From JAWPMT01 sp965227935 (GTDB lineage Bacteria; Bacteroidota; Bacteroidia; Cytophagales; Cyclobacteriaceae): DNA of 64,000 nucleotides. The stretch spans positions 184,750 to 248,749 of the forward strand of contig CBDDGS010000015.1 of the NCBI GenBank assembly GCA_965227935.1, in the 5' to 3' direction. The translations under genes were made by a program, and so were the position numbers. The notes below the pieces were generated by a model. The model saw nothing but the letters and a program-made list of their open reading frames with translations, was not told the DNA's origin and searched no databases. Each line of letters opens with the position of its first letter. The first letter of the stretch is position 1. Shown here piece after piece: positions 1 to 8,155 of the stretch.

Positions 1-1
1 G

Positions 2-253
2 AGATCGGCGGATGACCCGGTAGTGATAGATATCAAAAGTCACCTCAAGCCAGGAGACAACAGCATCCAGATCGAATTGATGGATACGCCAAGAGGCCAA
101 TGTCTGACCAATGAGTGGAATATCAATTACGACATCTACGGCAATGGCGAACTATTTGACTATTGGCAACAGCGAAATGAGCCTGGTGACAATTGTGCGG
201 ATGAGATAAAGGTGTCGAAGGAATATACAATGACCGTCTCGAGTCCTCTTTGA
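2..253 (+). CDS. C-terminal fragment of an unidentified protein (cut by window edge)
   Basis: The reading frame is open from the first complete codon at base 2 to a TGA at 251-253, so this is most likely the tail of a longer gene starting outside the window. A GTG at 23 could serve as a start but nothing favours it. The roughly 83 visible residues are polar, with an early stretch DIKSHLKPGDNSIQIEL that reads like a beta-sandwich strand pair, two cysteines and no membrane segment. It converges on the DUF3108 gene, whose stop lies 8 bases further on. I do not recognise the family, and no function is assigned. Confidence 0.55.
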   Translation, partial: RSADDPVVIDIKSHLKPGDNSIQIELMDTPRGQCLTNEWNINYDIYGNGELFDYWQQRNEPGDNCADEIKVSKEYTMTVSSPL

Positions 254-261
254 CGGGATTG

Positions 262-1089
262 CTAAAAGTACGTCCTCGGATTTCGTAAGTTCCGGTATTC
301 GTAGAGCTCGACGGTGGCGCGTCCGACCCCCAGTTTTGCAGAGATCTTCAGTGGCAGTTGGTTTTCATCTGCTGTCACCCAAACGGTGACGGGCTTGTCC
401 TCCGGAAAGACCGTGCTATTGGGAAAGAGCACGTAGAGTTTGTGGGTGGAGAATTTCTCACCTTTGAACTTGATTCTTTCTGTGCCGGCATATTCGACGC
501 CGAAGTCATAGATCTTCTTACCGTAGAAAGTCCCTATCATCACGGAATCACCGACTTGCTTGTCCGACCAGTCAATGCTTCTGAGGTATAAGTAGGAGCT
601 CAGGATGTCAAAGGTGGAGTCACCTATGCCAATGAGTCGATCAACGCTCTTCGATTCGTCCTTGAAGTCTTTGATCTTAACGTGGACCGCCGAAGTGTCC
701 TCGTAGTAGAACTTGTTCTGCTGGTTGCGCCAATAGCGGCCATCCTTGATACTTCTGCTAGCTTCGATAGGCTTGAGGGTGCTGCCATCGATCCTCGCCG
801 AAAAGCGATCCTCCAGATTGGCGAAAATACCGAGGAGGCCTACGGTACGTCCCTCTGCCTCAACACTGTAAGTGTTTTGGGCAATATCCGCAGCGTCATT
901 CCGAAGCTTTACCCAGCCTTTACCGATGGTAAACCACCCAAAATGTATTTTGAAATAGAGTTCCTCGCTATCTGAAAAAGGACGCTTATCCTCCGGCTCA
1001 GTGCCAGGAGGGTCGGCGATGGCGGATTGCAGAATGAGCAAAAAAACAAAAACGATTAGATATCTCACACGTCTTCGAATGTGTAGCAA
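262..1089 (-). CDS. DUF3108 domain-containing secreted protein
   Basis: The protein has up to 275 residues with an N-terminal signal peptide (hydrophobic core YLIVFVFLLILQ, then a small-residue cleavage region around SAIADP). The rest is beta-rich and matches the DUF3108 pattern: an early region reading ELYFKIHFGWFTIGKG, a central YLYLRSIDW segment and a C-terminal VWVTADENQLPLKI strand pair. Members of this family are exported envelope proteins of unknown biochemical role. The longest frame begins with TTG at 1089; a GTG at 1068 leaves a more compact signal peptide and may be the true start. It is single in its transcription unit, with about 220 bases to the lipoprotein gene upstream. Confidence 0.75.
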   Translation of the reverse strand: MLHIRRRVRYLIVFVFLLILQSAIADPPGTEPEDKRPFSDSEELYFKIHFGWFTIGKGWVKLRNDAADIAQNTYSVEAEGRTVGLLGIFANLEDRFSARIDGSTLKPIEASRSIKDGRYWRNQQNKFYYEDTSAVHVKIKDFKDESKSVDRLIGIGDSTFDILSSYLYLRSIDWSDKQVGDSVMIGTFYGKKIYDFGVEYAGTERIKFKGEKFSTHKLYVLFPNSTVFPEDKPVTVWVTADENQLPLKISAKLGVGRATVELYEYRNLRNPRTYF

Positions 1090-1197
1090 AGAACGTGAAA
1101 AATTGGGAAAATGTTGCCCACGGACCGGGCTAACAAGTCGAAACTGGGATGTATGGGTTGAATTGTTGAGGCAGCTTGATTCGGGATCGGGTCGTCA

Positions 1198-1230
1198 CAA
1201 AAAAAGAAAGCCCGCAAGAGACTTGCGGGC
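1198..1230 (-). terminator. Intrinsic terminator of the acidic lipoprotein gene
   Basis: A perfect 9-bp stem (GCCCGCAAG at 1210-1218 with CTTGCGGGC at 1222-1230) closes a 3-base loop. On the minus strand it is followed by a run of T residues (complement of 1198-1209). It lies 78 bases beyond the stop of the minus-strand lipoprotein gene, as expected for a Rho-independent terminator. Confidence 0.85.
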
Positions 1231-1307
1231 CTTCCGACCAACCAACTACTTCAGCTAAGCACTAAGTGAATATTCTATTTTCCAATCGCTGATTTCTTTG
1301 AAGAGGT

Positions 1308-2414
1308 CTAGCCTCCTTGGCTTTCTCCGGCGGCGTCAGTCTCGGATTCATCTGTCTCTTCGCATTCCTCCTCTTCGTGGTGATCCCACTCATCGGACTC
1401 CTCGTTTTCCCACTCTTCCAGCAGGTCGATTTCCTCGACGATATCACCCCTTGTCACGGTGATAATGTTGTCACAGGTGCCATCACCGTAGTCGATGATG
1501 AACTCACCACTAATTACTTCGTCTCCCTCGATTATTGAGTATGTTCCCACTTCTATACCTCTGGTGTAGATGATGACTTCCTCCTCGCAATGGAAGTCGA
1601 AGAAGAGTTCATCCTCCACCTGAGCTTCGTATTCCTCACCCTCGCTGGTACCAATAGCGCGCTCTCGTGCTTGAACTGTCAGACCTTCATCGGTGATGTG
1701 CTCTGAACCAGTAGTCCGGGTGTTGACTTCTTTGATGCCGCCATCATCTTTGACGATGCGCTCTTCGAGGATGGATGTGAATTCATATTCCACCTCCCAG
1801 TTGAGAGAGTCACTTTCATCTTCCAGCCACACACCTTCGTACACCTCTTCTCCACTAATGGTTCTGTACTTTTCTCCGAAGCCGTAGTATTCTACCTGCA
1901 CTCGGAATGAGCCACCAGATTCAAATGTTCCGCGCTCGACAAGCTTACCCTGGAGAAATTCACCCTCAAACCAGCAGCCATCGCCAAAATCGAGGATGTA
2001 CTCAAAGCTGTTCTCTGTCTGGGTGTAAGTCTCTTTCCAGCATGACTCGATCTCGAGAGAATCTGTTTCGTCAAATTTGACAGAGTCGGTCGCCGTTCGT
2101 GCATTGGCGAAGCCTGTGCTACCATGGGCCAGATCCCAATTCATCTGAAGTGCGCCACCTTGGGACCTTCCATTGGGAACCTCAGTCAACTTTCCGTAGA
2201 TGAGTCCCATGGGACCGCCAATACCTGAGCCTCGAATTTCATCTCGATAGCTATCCACACCAAACAGTGAGTTGTCTTCTGTAACTGATGAAGGATCCTC
2301 AACTCCCACAAGATTGGGGTCGTCAATGAAGTCCTCCTGACAGGCAAAAAAGGTGATGCTCAAGAAGACCCAAACAATAGCGAATAATAATCTCTGCGTT
2401 CTCATAGTGTCCAT
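1308..2414 (-). CDS. Acidic lipoprotein of unknown function
   Basis: The 368-residue product starts with a lipoprotein signal peptide: basic MRTQR, a hydrophobic core, then the lipobox FFAC with the acylated cysteine near residue 25. The mature part is beta-rich and strongly acidic. Two related motifs, DFGDGCWF near the middle and DYGDGTCDN near residue 300, are typical of Bacteroidota surface lipoproteins with repeated YGDG-C units. The last 45 residues are mostly Glu and Asp with a His pair (WDHHEEEE), a possible cation-binding tail. Either ATG (2414 or 2405) could be the start. It lies downstream of the receptor-FecR-sigma genes on the same strand, 127 bases away, so it may be co-regulated with them. 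No function can be assigned. Confidence 0.7.
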   Translation of the reverse strand: MDTMRTQRLLFAIVWVFLSITFFACQEDFIDDPNLVGVEDPSSVTEDNSLFGVDSYRDEIRGSGIGGPMGLIYGKLTEVPNGRSQGGALQMNWDLAHGSTGFANARTATDSVKFDETDSLEIESCWKETYTQTENSFEYILDFGDGCWFEGEFLQGKLVERGTFESGGSFRVQVEYYGFGEKYRTISGEEVYEGVWLEDESDSLNWEVEYEFTSILEERIVKDDGGIKEVNTRTTGSEHITDEGLTVQARERAIGTSEGEEYEAQVEDELFFDFHCEEEVIIYTRGIEVGTYSIIEGDEVISGEFIIDYGDGTCDNIITVTRGDIVEEIDLLEEWENEESDEWDHHEEEECEETDESETDAAGESQGG

Positions 2415-2523
2415 TTTTTAACGGTATGATCTGTGTACAGGACGTGCAGAAATTCCCCTACTGGAAAATCAGATTTTTTTTATATTTTTTTGAATTACAG
2501 GAAGTGAAAATAAATGTAAGTAT

Positions 2524-2545
2524 CTGATAATTAATGCATTATCAG
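2524..2545 (-). terminator. Stem-loop overlapping the stop codon of the TonB receptor gene
   Basis: CTGATAAT at 2524-2531 and ATTATCAG at 2538-2545 form a perfect 8-bp stem with a 6-base loop. The stem includes the receptor stop codon (2542-2544). There is no clear T run directly after it on the minus strand, so it may protect the 3' end or attenuate transcription rather than act as a strong terminator. Confidence 0.4.
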
Positions 2546-5199
2546 AACCTGATATTTAGGAAGAAATTGGGCGTGGCTCCCAAAAGTTCGATGTCGATGG
2601 GTGTCGCTACATGCTCCAAGAGGTCGTCATTACTCTGGTCAGTGCCGTCATTTGAGAAGAACTGTCCTGTGAATCGGCGCGATTTGATATTGGTGCGGTT
2701 GTATACGTTGAATAGCGTCATGCCCGCTTCAAGCTTTACCCAATCGAAATCATGTAAGTACTTCACAGAAAGATCCAGTCGATGGTAGGCTGGTAGTCGT
2801 TCTTCATTAAGCCTTGACAGGTCGTAATAGACGGGCTCTTCCCCTGAAATATCACCAGGTGGTGTGTAGGGTCGGCCAGAGCCATAAATGAACGTGGAGC
2901 CAAATTCCCAACCTCCCAGCTTATAGACGTTTACCTGGTTGATCTCATGGCGCTGGTCGTAGGCTGAGTAGTAGGAGGGAGGAAGGTGGGAGTCCTGGAA
3001 TTTGTTGATTGAACTTGCCAATGAGTAGCTGATCCAGGAGCTGAACCGTGTGCTTTTGTATCTCGTAAAGAAGTCTATGCCCTTGCTTACGTTGTCGCCA
3101 ACCGGCCGAAAGTCCTGCAATGCGTCCCTGGGAATGCCATTGAATTCGGAGAACAGTGTAAACTCGGATTCGGCGATCCCGTCTGTCAGCTTGTAATAGC
3201 CCTCTATGTCAAAAGTCAGTGGTCCCCTCTGCCACTTTAAGCCCGCAATGTACTGGGAGCTTTCCATAACGGGGTGCTCTTCGCCATTGGCGAGTATCCA
3301 ATAGTACTGATCGCTGTTGCCAAAAGGTGATAGCGTAATGCGGTTGACGAATTGTGAATGTCGACTGTAGGAGGCGCCTGCAGACAGATCATTCGTGATG
3401 AAGTACCTCAGACCCAGCCGTGGTTCGAGGTCCGACCTGCTCATGAGCTCGTAATTGTTGACACGGAGGCCAGCATTGAATTGCCACTTGCCTCGGGCAT
3501 ACTGATAGTTGCCAAACATTGAAATCAGACCCGATTCCTGCTCGACGCTATCCACTACTGGCTGGTTGTCTTCAAGAACAATAGCCAGATTCGTTTTATA
3601 ACTTGATATCTCAGTACCTACTGTCAGTTTGCTGAAGGGGGCAATGTTTACGTCGCTCTTGTAGGAGAGCGTGACATCCTCGATGGAGTTTTGCTTTTCG
3701 ACGCCAAATGCGGCGATGAAGCCCTCATGAAAAACGGTGTCAGGCTCATCGCCGAAGATGTCAATGATATTGCGCAACACCTCTTTTTGTAGCAGGATTT
3801 CACTTCTACTTTCATAGCTGGATCCGCTCAGCAGAAACGTGGACGAGTGTCTGTCATTCCACCGGCTTTGCCAGCGGAGGCTTGCGCCACTATTGGCCCA
3901 ATAAGCATTGTCAATATACTGTGTGGCGACCCACTCGTCTTCTTCCTCATACTCTCCTTCATAATAGTCTTCACTGACGAAGAGGCTGAAGTCGATTGTC
4001 GTCTTGGCATTGGGTGTATACCTTATTTTACTATTGATGTCAAAGAAATTGAAATGAGGTTGGACGTCGAACTGTTCGTTGAAATCAGGATCCTGCGCCT
4101 TGACGATATCACTACGCTGCTCTTCCAGGAACTGATTGTAGATCTTGTTTGAGACCAGTCCGTCATGGGATCCACGGGCGCCTAATACAATCCCTAGTTT
4201 CTTTCCGATTGGCACTTCGATGAAGCCGTCCAGGCTAGTTGTGTTGAGGCCGACGCCACCACTCACTTTTTCGAGATTGCTGCTTTTAGTAGTGGCTTCG
4301 ACCACGGCGGATGTTCTCCTGCCAAACTCGGAGGAATAACCACCTTTATATAGGTCTACATGATTGATGAGGTTGGGGTTGAACGTGGAGAATAACCCAA
4401 AGAAATGGTCCATGTGGTAGATGGTATACCCATCCAGGATGACGAGATTCTGTTCTGGCGCACTGCCCCGCACGGTGAGCCCCGTGGTTGATTCGTCGGT
4501 GGCCGTGATTCCCGGCAGGAGTTGCAAGCTCTTGAACACATCAGGTTGACCGAGGGCTGGCAAGCTTCGGATCTGATTGGGGTTGACCGAAAAATGACTC
4601 AAAAGACTTTTCTGCGTGTTGCCCCTTGAGGCCGGGTCGAGAATAAATGGCTTCAATTCATCCGGAGCCGGAGTAAGGTGTATGGATACATCCTCCAGGT
4701 CCGTCTTTATCCACATAGAACTGGGTTCGTAGCCTAGGTAGGAAACTGTGATTTGGATGGAGTCACGCTGTCTACCGACGGAGAAACCGCCAGATTGATC
4801 TGTCTTGGTCCTGAGTCCTTGCGACTGCACATTGGCCAATGCCAGAGGTTGACCTGTCTTGCGGTCGTAAATCGTACCTCTGATACTTCTGGCACTCGTC
4901 TTGCGCTGATTCTTTTTGTCGGGAATCAACAAAATGACATCGCCTGCCTTTCTGTGCTTTACCGGAAGGCTGGACACAAACTTTTTTACCAGCTCCTCTT
5001 CATTGGATGCTCTGATGTCCGTGGTGACAGTGTACTTCTCCAGTAGTGATGGATCGAACGAGAACTTGAGATCAAATCGTTCCTCGAGGGTTTTGACCGC
5101 CAGATCAGCTCTCTCTTCATCAAAAGAGATTTCGTACGTCTGTTGGCCCATCGCTGCTAGTGCTGCCGCGATAAAATAAGTGAGTAGAGTCCTGCGCAT
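2542..5199 (-). CDS. TonB-dependent receptor with STN-type signalling domain
   Basis: The 885-residue outer-membrane protein has a signal peptide (MRRTLLTYFIAAALAAMG) and then a secretin/TonB short N-terminal (STN) domain at about residues 20-95, the part that contacts a FecR anti-sigma factor in the periplasm. Next comes a carboxypeptidase-regulatory-like beta sandwich (about 104-185, starting RGTIYDRKTGQPL) and a plug (about 205-310, with LPGITATDESTTGLTVRGS and YKGGYSSEFGRR). A 22-strand-type barrel ends in a terminal aromatic strand FFLNIRF. It sits 13 bases after the FecR gene, which follows the sigma factor, giving a complete surface-signalling operon. No SusD partner is present. The substrate is unknown; iron chelates, glycans or other ligands are all possible. 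Confidence 0.88.
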   Translation of the reverse strand: MRRTLLTYFIAAALAAMGQQTYEISFDEERADLAVKTLEERFDLKFSFDPSLLEKYTVTTDIRASNEEELVKKFVSSLPVKHRKAGDVILLIPDKKNQRKTSARSIRGTIYDRKTGQPLALANVQSQGLRTKTDQSGGFSVGRQRDSIQITVSYLGYEPSSMWIKTDLEDVSIHLTPAPDELKPFILDPASRGNTQKSLLSHFSVNPNQIRSLPALGQPDVFKSLQLLPGITATDESTTGLTVRGSAPEQNLVILDGYTIYHMDHFFGLFSTFNPNLINHVDLYKGGYSSEFGRRTSAVVEATTKSSNLEKVSGGVGLNTTSLDGFIEVPIGKKLGIVLGARGSHDGLVSNKIYNQFLEEQRSDIVKAQDPDFNEQFDVQPHFNFFDINSKIRYTPNAKTTIDFSLFVSEDYYEGEYEEEDEWVATQYIDNAYWANSGASLRWQSRWNDRHSSTFLLSGSSYESRSEILLQKEVLRNIIDIFGDEPDTVFHEGFIAAFGVEKQNSIEDVTLSYKSDVNIAPFSKLTVGTEISSYKTNLAIVLEDNQPVVDSVEQESGLISMFGNYQYARGKWQFNAGLRVNNYELMSRSDLEPRLGLRYFITNDLSAGASYSRHSQFVNRITLSPFGNSDQYYWILANGEEHPVMESSQYIAGLKWQRGPLTFDIEGYYKLTDGIAESEFTLFSEFNGIPRDALQDFRPVGDNVSKGIDFFTRYKSTRFSSWISYSLASSINKFQDSHLPPSYYSAYDQRHEINQVNVYKLGGWEFGSTFIYGSGRPYTPPGDISGEEPVYYDLSRLNEERLPAYHRLDLSVKYLHDFDWVKLEAGMTLFNVYNRTNIKSRRFTGQFFSNDGTDQSNDDLLEHVATPIDIELLGATPNFFLNIRF

Positions 5200-5212
5200 G
5201 CAGAAGCTTTTT

Positions 5213-6124
5213 CTATTTGGATTTGATCACCACGCCCCCGGTCCCATCAAATTCGTAGGTAAGGTCCAGGGGTTCGCACACCATGGTTAAGGCCAGGTCA
5301 ATGTCCTCTTTGATAAAGTAACCGGTGAAGGTTCGTAGCTCCAGGCTGTCGTAATTGATGGATACATCGTACTGTCTACCTATTTCTTCCAGAACTTCCC
5401 GGATGGGGCGTTTTTCAAAGTAGAATTCTCCTTTTTGCCAGCTGCCGACAAATTCTTCCAGCACCTGTGTAAACAGAATCGTGTCTCCATCGAGGAGCAC
5501 TTTTTCGCCCGGCTTGAGTACTTCATCAAAATCCTGAGAGGGGATCTGAACACGCACCCTCCCGGTCTTGCAAGCGGCATGAAACTGATCAGAGCGTGAG
5601 AACACATTGAATGACGTGCCCAGTACTTCGACCTGACCCAGTTCTGTCTCGACGATGAAAGGATCTCCTTTCTTGACTTCAAAAAAGGCCTCGCCCTCAA
5701 GTTGTACCACGCGCTTCTCATCGGCGGTATAAGACATCTTGCTAAGGGCGTTGATTGTAATTAGAGAGCTGTCAGGGAGCAATATAGGTTTGGTTTCTGA
5801 TGCCTTGGCAGCGACTTCGGCAATTTCAAAAGCGGGTTGGACATTGTCACCCTGCCAGGGTTTGAAAATCAGCAGAAGGGTGATGGTAGCCGCAATGGCC
5901 AGCCATGGAATAAACTGTAGGCTTCGGCCCTTCTTCTGGTCATTCTGATCTGCAGGCTCGTCGATGGCGTCTTCGATTTCGTCCCAGATGTCAGCTTTAC
6001 TTCTCCTGCCATCAGGGACTTGCAGTGAGTCCATTTTCTCCAGAAACTCCTGCATGTCTGCGTCGAGGCCGTCGGCGTCTTCCCCGTTCAAAAACTTGTG
6101 ATATGCATCAAAATCCTCTTTCAT
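5213..6124 (-). CDS. FecR-type anti-sigma factor (DUF4974 C-terminus)
   Basis: The protein has about 303 residues. A cytoplasmic N-terminal sigma-binding region precedes one transmembrane helix at about residues 72-90 (FIPWLAIAATITLLLIF). The periplasmic FecR domain follows (about 115-205, with LPDSSLITINALSKMSY and the conserved GEAFFEVKKGDPFIV). The C-terminal DUF4974-like region (about 230-303, FEKRPIREVLEEIGRQY) is the STN-like fold that talks to the receptor. The ATG at 6124 overlaps the sigma-factor TGA by one base (TGATG), which favours it over the upstream TTG at 6127 and implies translational coupling. It should hold the adjacent sigma factor inactive until the receptor signals. Confidence 0.9.
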   Translation of the reverse strand: MKEDFDAYHKFLNGEDADGLDADMQEFLEKMDSLQVPDGRRSKADIWDEIEDAIDEPADQNDQKKGRSLQFIPWLAIAATITLLLIFKPWQGDNVQPAFEIAEVAAKASETKPILLPDSSLITINALSKMSYTADEKRVVQLEGEAFFEVKKGDPFIVETELGQVEVLGTSFNVFSRSDQFHAACKTGRVRVQIPSQDFDEVLKPGEKVLLDGDTILFTQVLEEFVGSWQKGEFYFEKRPIREVLEEIGRQYDVSINYDSLELRTFTGYFIKEDIDLALTMVCEPLDLTYEFDGTGGVVIKSK

Positions 6125-6636
6125 CAAATCTTTCGTCCAAGTTCTTCCCTAATGATGCTCAATGCCTTACTCATGCGTTTCTCCACCGCTTTCACGCTTA
6201 TATCAAGGCGCGTGGCGATCTCGTCATACTTGATCTTGTCCAAGCGGTTCATCAAAAACACTTCGCGACTGCCATCCGGGATTTTGGCCAATACCCGTTG
6301 CAGCTTTTCGCCAAACTCCGACTCTTCCATTTGGAATTGCGGAGTATTCATTTCCTTGCGATCCTCCCGGAGACTATCGCCTTCGTGCGATCGTACCACT
6401 TTCATGTGGTTGAAATGATTCATTAAGAGATTGTTCGCCATGGTGAACAGTAGGCTCTTAACGGTCTCTTTCCGAATCTCGGTCCTTTTCTGCCACACCT
6501 TGATAAAGACTTCCTGGACGAGATCCTCTGCCAAATCCATGTCCCCGGCTTTGTAATACAGGAAGTTTCGCAAACTGTCAAAGTGTGCTTCGTATGCTTG
6601 CTTTAAATCCTGTTTGGTAAAACCGGTTGCGCTCAT
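6124..6636 (-). CDS. ECF-family RNA polymerase sigma factor (FecI-like)
   Basis: The product has about 170 residues and the ECF two-domain layout. Region sigma2 carries the signature AEDLVQEVFIKVWQKR, used for core binding and -10 recognition. Region sigma4 is a helix-turn-helix with LDKIKYDEIATRLDISVKAVEKRMSKAL near the C-terminus. The frame is open back to a TTG at 6675, but the ATG at 6636 (MSATGFTKQDLKQAY) gives the usual ECF N-terminus and is preferred. It is the first gene of the sigma-FecR-receptor operon. The regulon very likely includes its own operon and perhaps the lipoprotein downstream (inference). Confidence 0.9.
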   Translation of the reverse strand: MSATGFTKQDLKQAYEAHFDSLRNFLYYKAGDMDLAEDLVQEVFIKVWQKRTEIRKETVKSLLFTMANNLLMNHFNHMKVVRSHEGDSLREDRKEMNTPQFQMEESEFGEKLQRVLAKIPDGSREVFLMNRLDKIKYDEIATRLDISVKAVEKRMSKALSIIREELGRKI

Positions 6637-6745
6637 AGGTACGAATCGCTCGCCATCAAAGATAGAGAGGTTCAACGTACCTGTGGCAGGATTTATTGTA
6701 ATACATCCAACTCTGGAAAATCCCCACCACGGGTTTCAAAAAAAA

Positions 6746-7966
6746 TCAGAACCTGGAAAAATCTGGTTGAACGCGTCTCTTGCGAGCCTTTTCCAGCTCA
6801 TAGACCGCACGACCCAGTGAGCCAAAGAAGGGCATTCCAATGGTGTCATATTCATATTCGCCATCGTTGTAGGTCTGGTTCTCGTTCACATGAATGGTGG
6901 CTGCCAGGAAGAACTCAACGCCAGCATGGGTATCGATGATATACGACACGTCCGTCAGGAAACCGTACGCCCAGCCCACTTTGTTGAATATCCTTATATG
7001 GTCTGGGATGGGCTCTTTGTCACGATCACCATAGATGAAGAACTTGACATAGCTGTCAGGTTTTCCGGCGTACTGAGGTATATCACTGTCATCAGGCAAC
7101 TTGGACATCCATTCATAGAGGAAGTCATAGTCACTCTGGGACAGGTCGAAGCGACGATGCTCCGGCGTGATATCGGGGAATATTACCGCCTGGAGGACGT
7201 CATGAAGATCCCTTAGTGCGAAGTAGTTTTTTACACTGAAGTCAAAGGGTTCATCAATTCTTTGGCCATTGCTGATACGAGCAACACCTCTTTGCTCTCT
7301 TTGCAGTGGGAGTTGGAAAGGATTCTTGCTATGCACCTCCCCCTGATAGTAGAGCTGTTCGCCGCTCTCATTGGAAAAAGTAAATGGGTTGGTGTATTGA
7401 TTGCCCTTATCGTCAAATGGAAACCCCCCGGGCCCAAGGCGATGAACGACCCGGGTGTTGTCATAGCCCTTGCGATGCAGCGCTTCATTGAGCGGCCCCT
7501 GGCCGATGAATTCGTACAGCCGGTTGTAGGCATCGTTGTCACTTACCACAAAGATCTCCTTGACGAATTGAGCGATCGTCGGCGTACCATCGGCGCTGGT
7601 GGAATCGTACAGGTAAGGAGTCTGCGGCTCCCTGGCAGCTCCAATTTGCAGTTTCGAATGAATGTCGAGGTCGACTATTCGCAGACGGTTGATCTTCTCC
7701 ATTGCCACAAACGCCGCCGGCATTTTCACGGTGCTGGCCGGATAATAATAGAGCGTCGTATCCGTGCCCAGTTCAAAGGTCGTCAGTACAGGTGTTTGAT
7801 CAGGTTGGCGGTCAATTTGTGTATAGACGACCTGGACCTGATATTTCTCTTTGTTCGCCAGCAGTTTGCTGAGCTGCTCATTGGTTGCGAAGATGTCGGC
7901 CAGTGGGTTCTGGCCGGTAGACAGAAGCGGGCTGGCGGCTAGAAGAAGGTACAAGTAGCGAAACAT
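6746..7966 (-). CDS. Secreted serine hydrolase, class A beta-lactamase fold
   Basis: The protein has 406 residues from the ATG at 7966, which opens directly into a signal peptide (MFRYLYLLLAASPLLSTG); an upstream in-frame start at 8008 would bury it. The catalytic SxxK motif appears as PASTVKMP (Ser about 78, Lys about 81) and the SDN motif as VSDNDAYNRLYEF. The third motif, normally KTG, reads KVG (NKVGWAYGFLTD). The family (PF13354-like) includes beta-lactamases and related penicillin-recognising hydrolases. At 406 residues it is well over the roughly 290 of a classical class A enzyme, so a housekeeping peptidase or esterase role is at least as likely as resistance. It diverges from the MFS transporter gene. 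Confidence 0.8.
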   Translation of the reverse strand: MFRYLYLLLAASPLLSTGQNPLADIFATNEQLSKLLANKEKYQVQVVYTQIDRQPDQTPVLTTFELGTDTTLYYYPASTVKMPAAFVAMEKINRLRIVDLDIHSKLQIGAAREPQTPYLYDSTSADGTPTIAQFVKEIFVVSDNDAYNRLYEFIGQGPLNEALHRKGYDNTRVVHRLGPGGFPFDDKGNQYTNPFTFSNESGEQLYYQGEVHSKNPFQLPLQREQRGVARISNGQRIDEPFDFSVKNYFALRDLHDVLQAVIFPDITPEHRRFDLSQSDYDFLYEWMSKLPDDSDIPQYAGKPDSYVKFFIYGDRDKEPIPDHIRIFNKVGWAYGFLTDVSYIIDTHAGVEFFLAATIHVNENQTYNDGEYEYDTIGMPFFGSLGRAVYELEKARKRRVQPDFSRF

Positions 7967-8155
7967 CTGGCCAAGATAATGTTTCCCACTTTTTTCTGAC
8001 CCTTGCATCGTATGCCGTAGTAATTGGAATCACTCACCTAGCAGGGAAAACGATTGCATTGTGTTAATTCGCCCTTGAGGGTCGATAGTTTGTGAATCCT
8101 TCTAATTCATGCTACTTTTTCCGACCGTTTATTCGAAATCTTAAAGGTCCAACCA

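Noticed and set aside
4707..4715. A third perfect DnaA box (TTATCCACA)
   Set aside because: It is single and lies inside the TonB receptor coding sequence, so chance is the simplest reason.
7967..8008. An upstream start for the beta-lactamase-fold protein
   Set aside because: It would place 14 polar residues before the signal peptide; the ATG at 7966 is more sensible.
8059..8092. A TTG/TAGTTTG promoter pair before the MFS gene
   Set aside because: The -7 element is one base short of the consensus and the spacing is 24 bases, so support is too weak to list.
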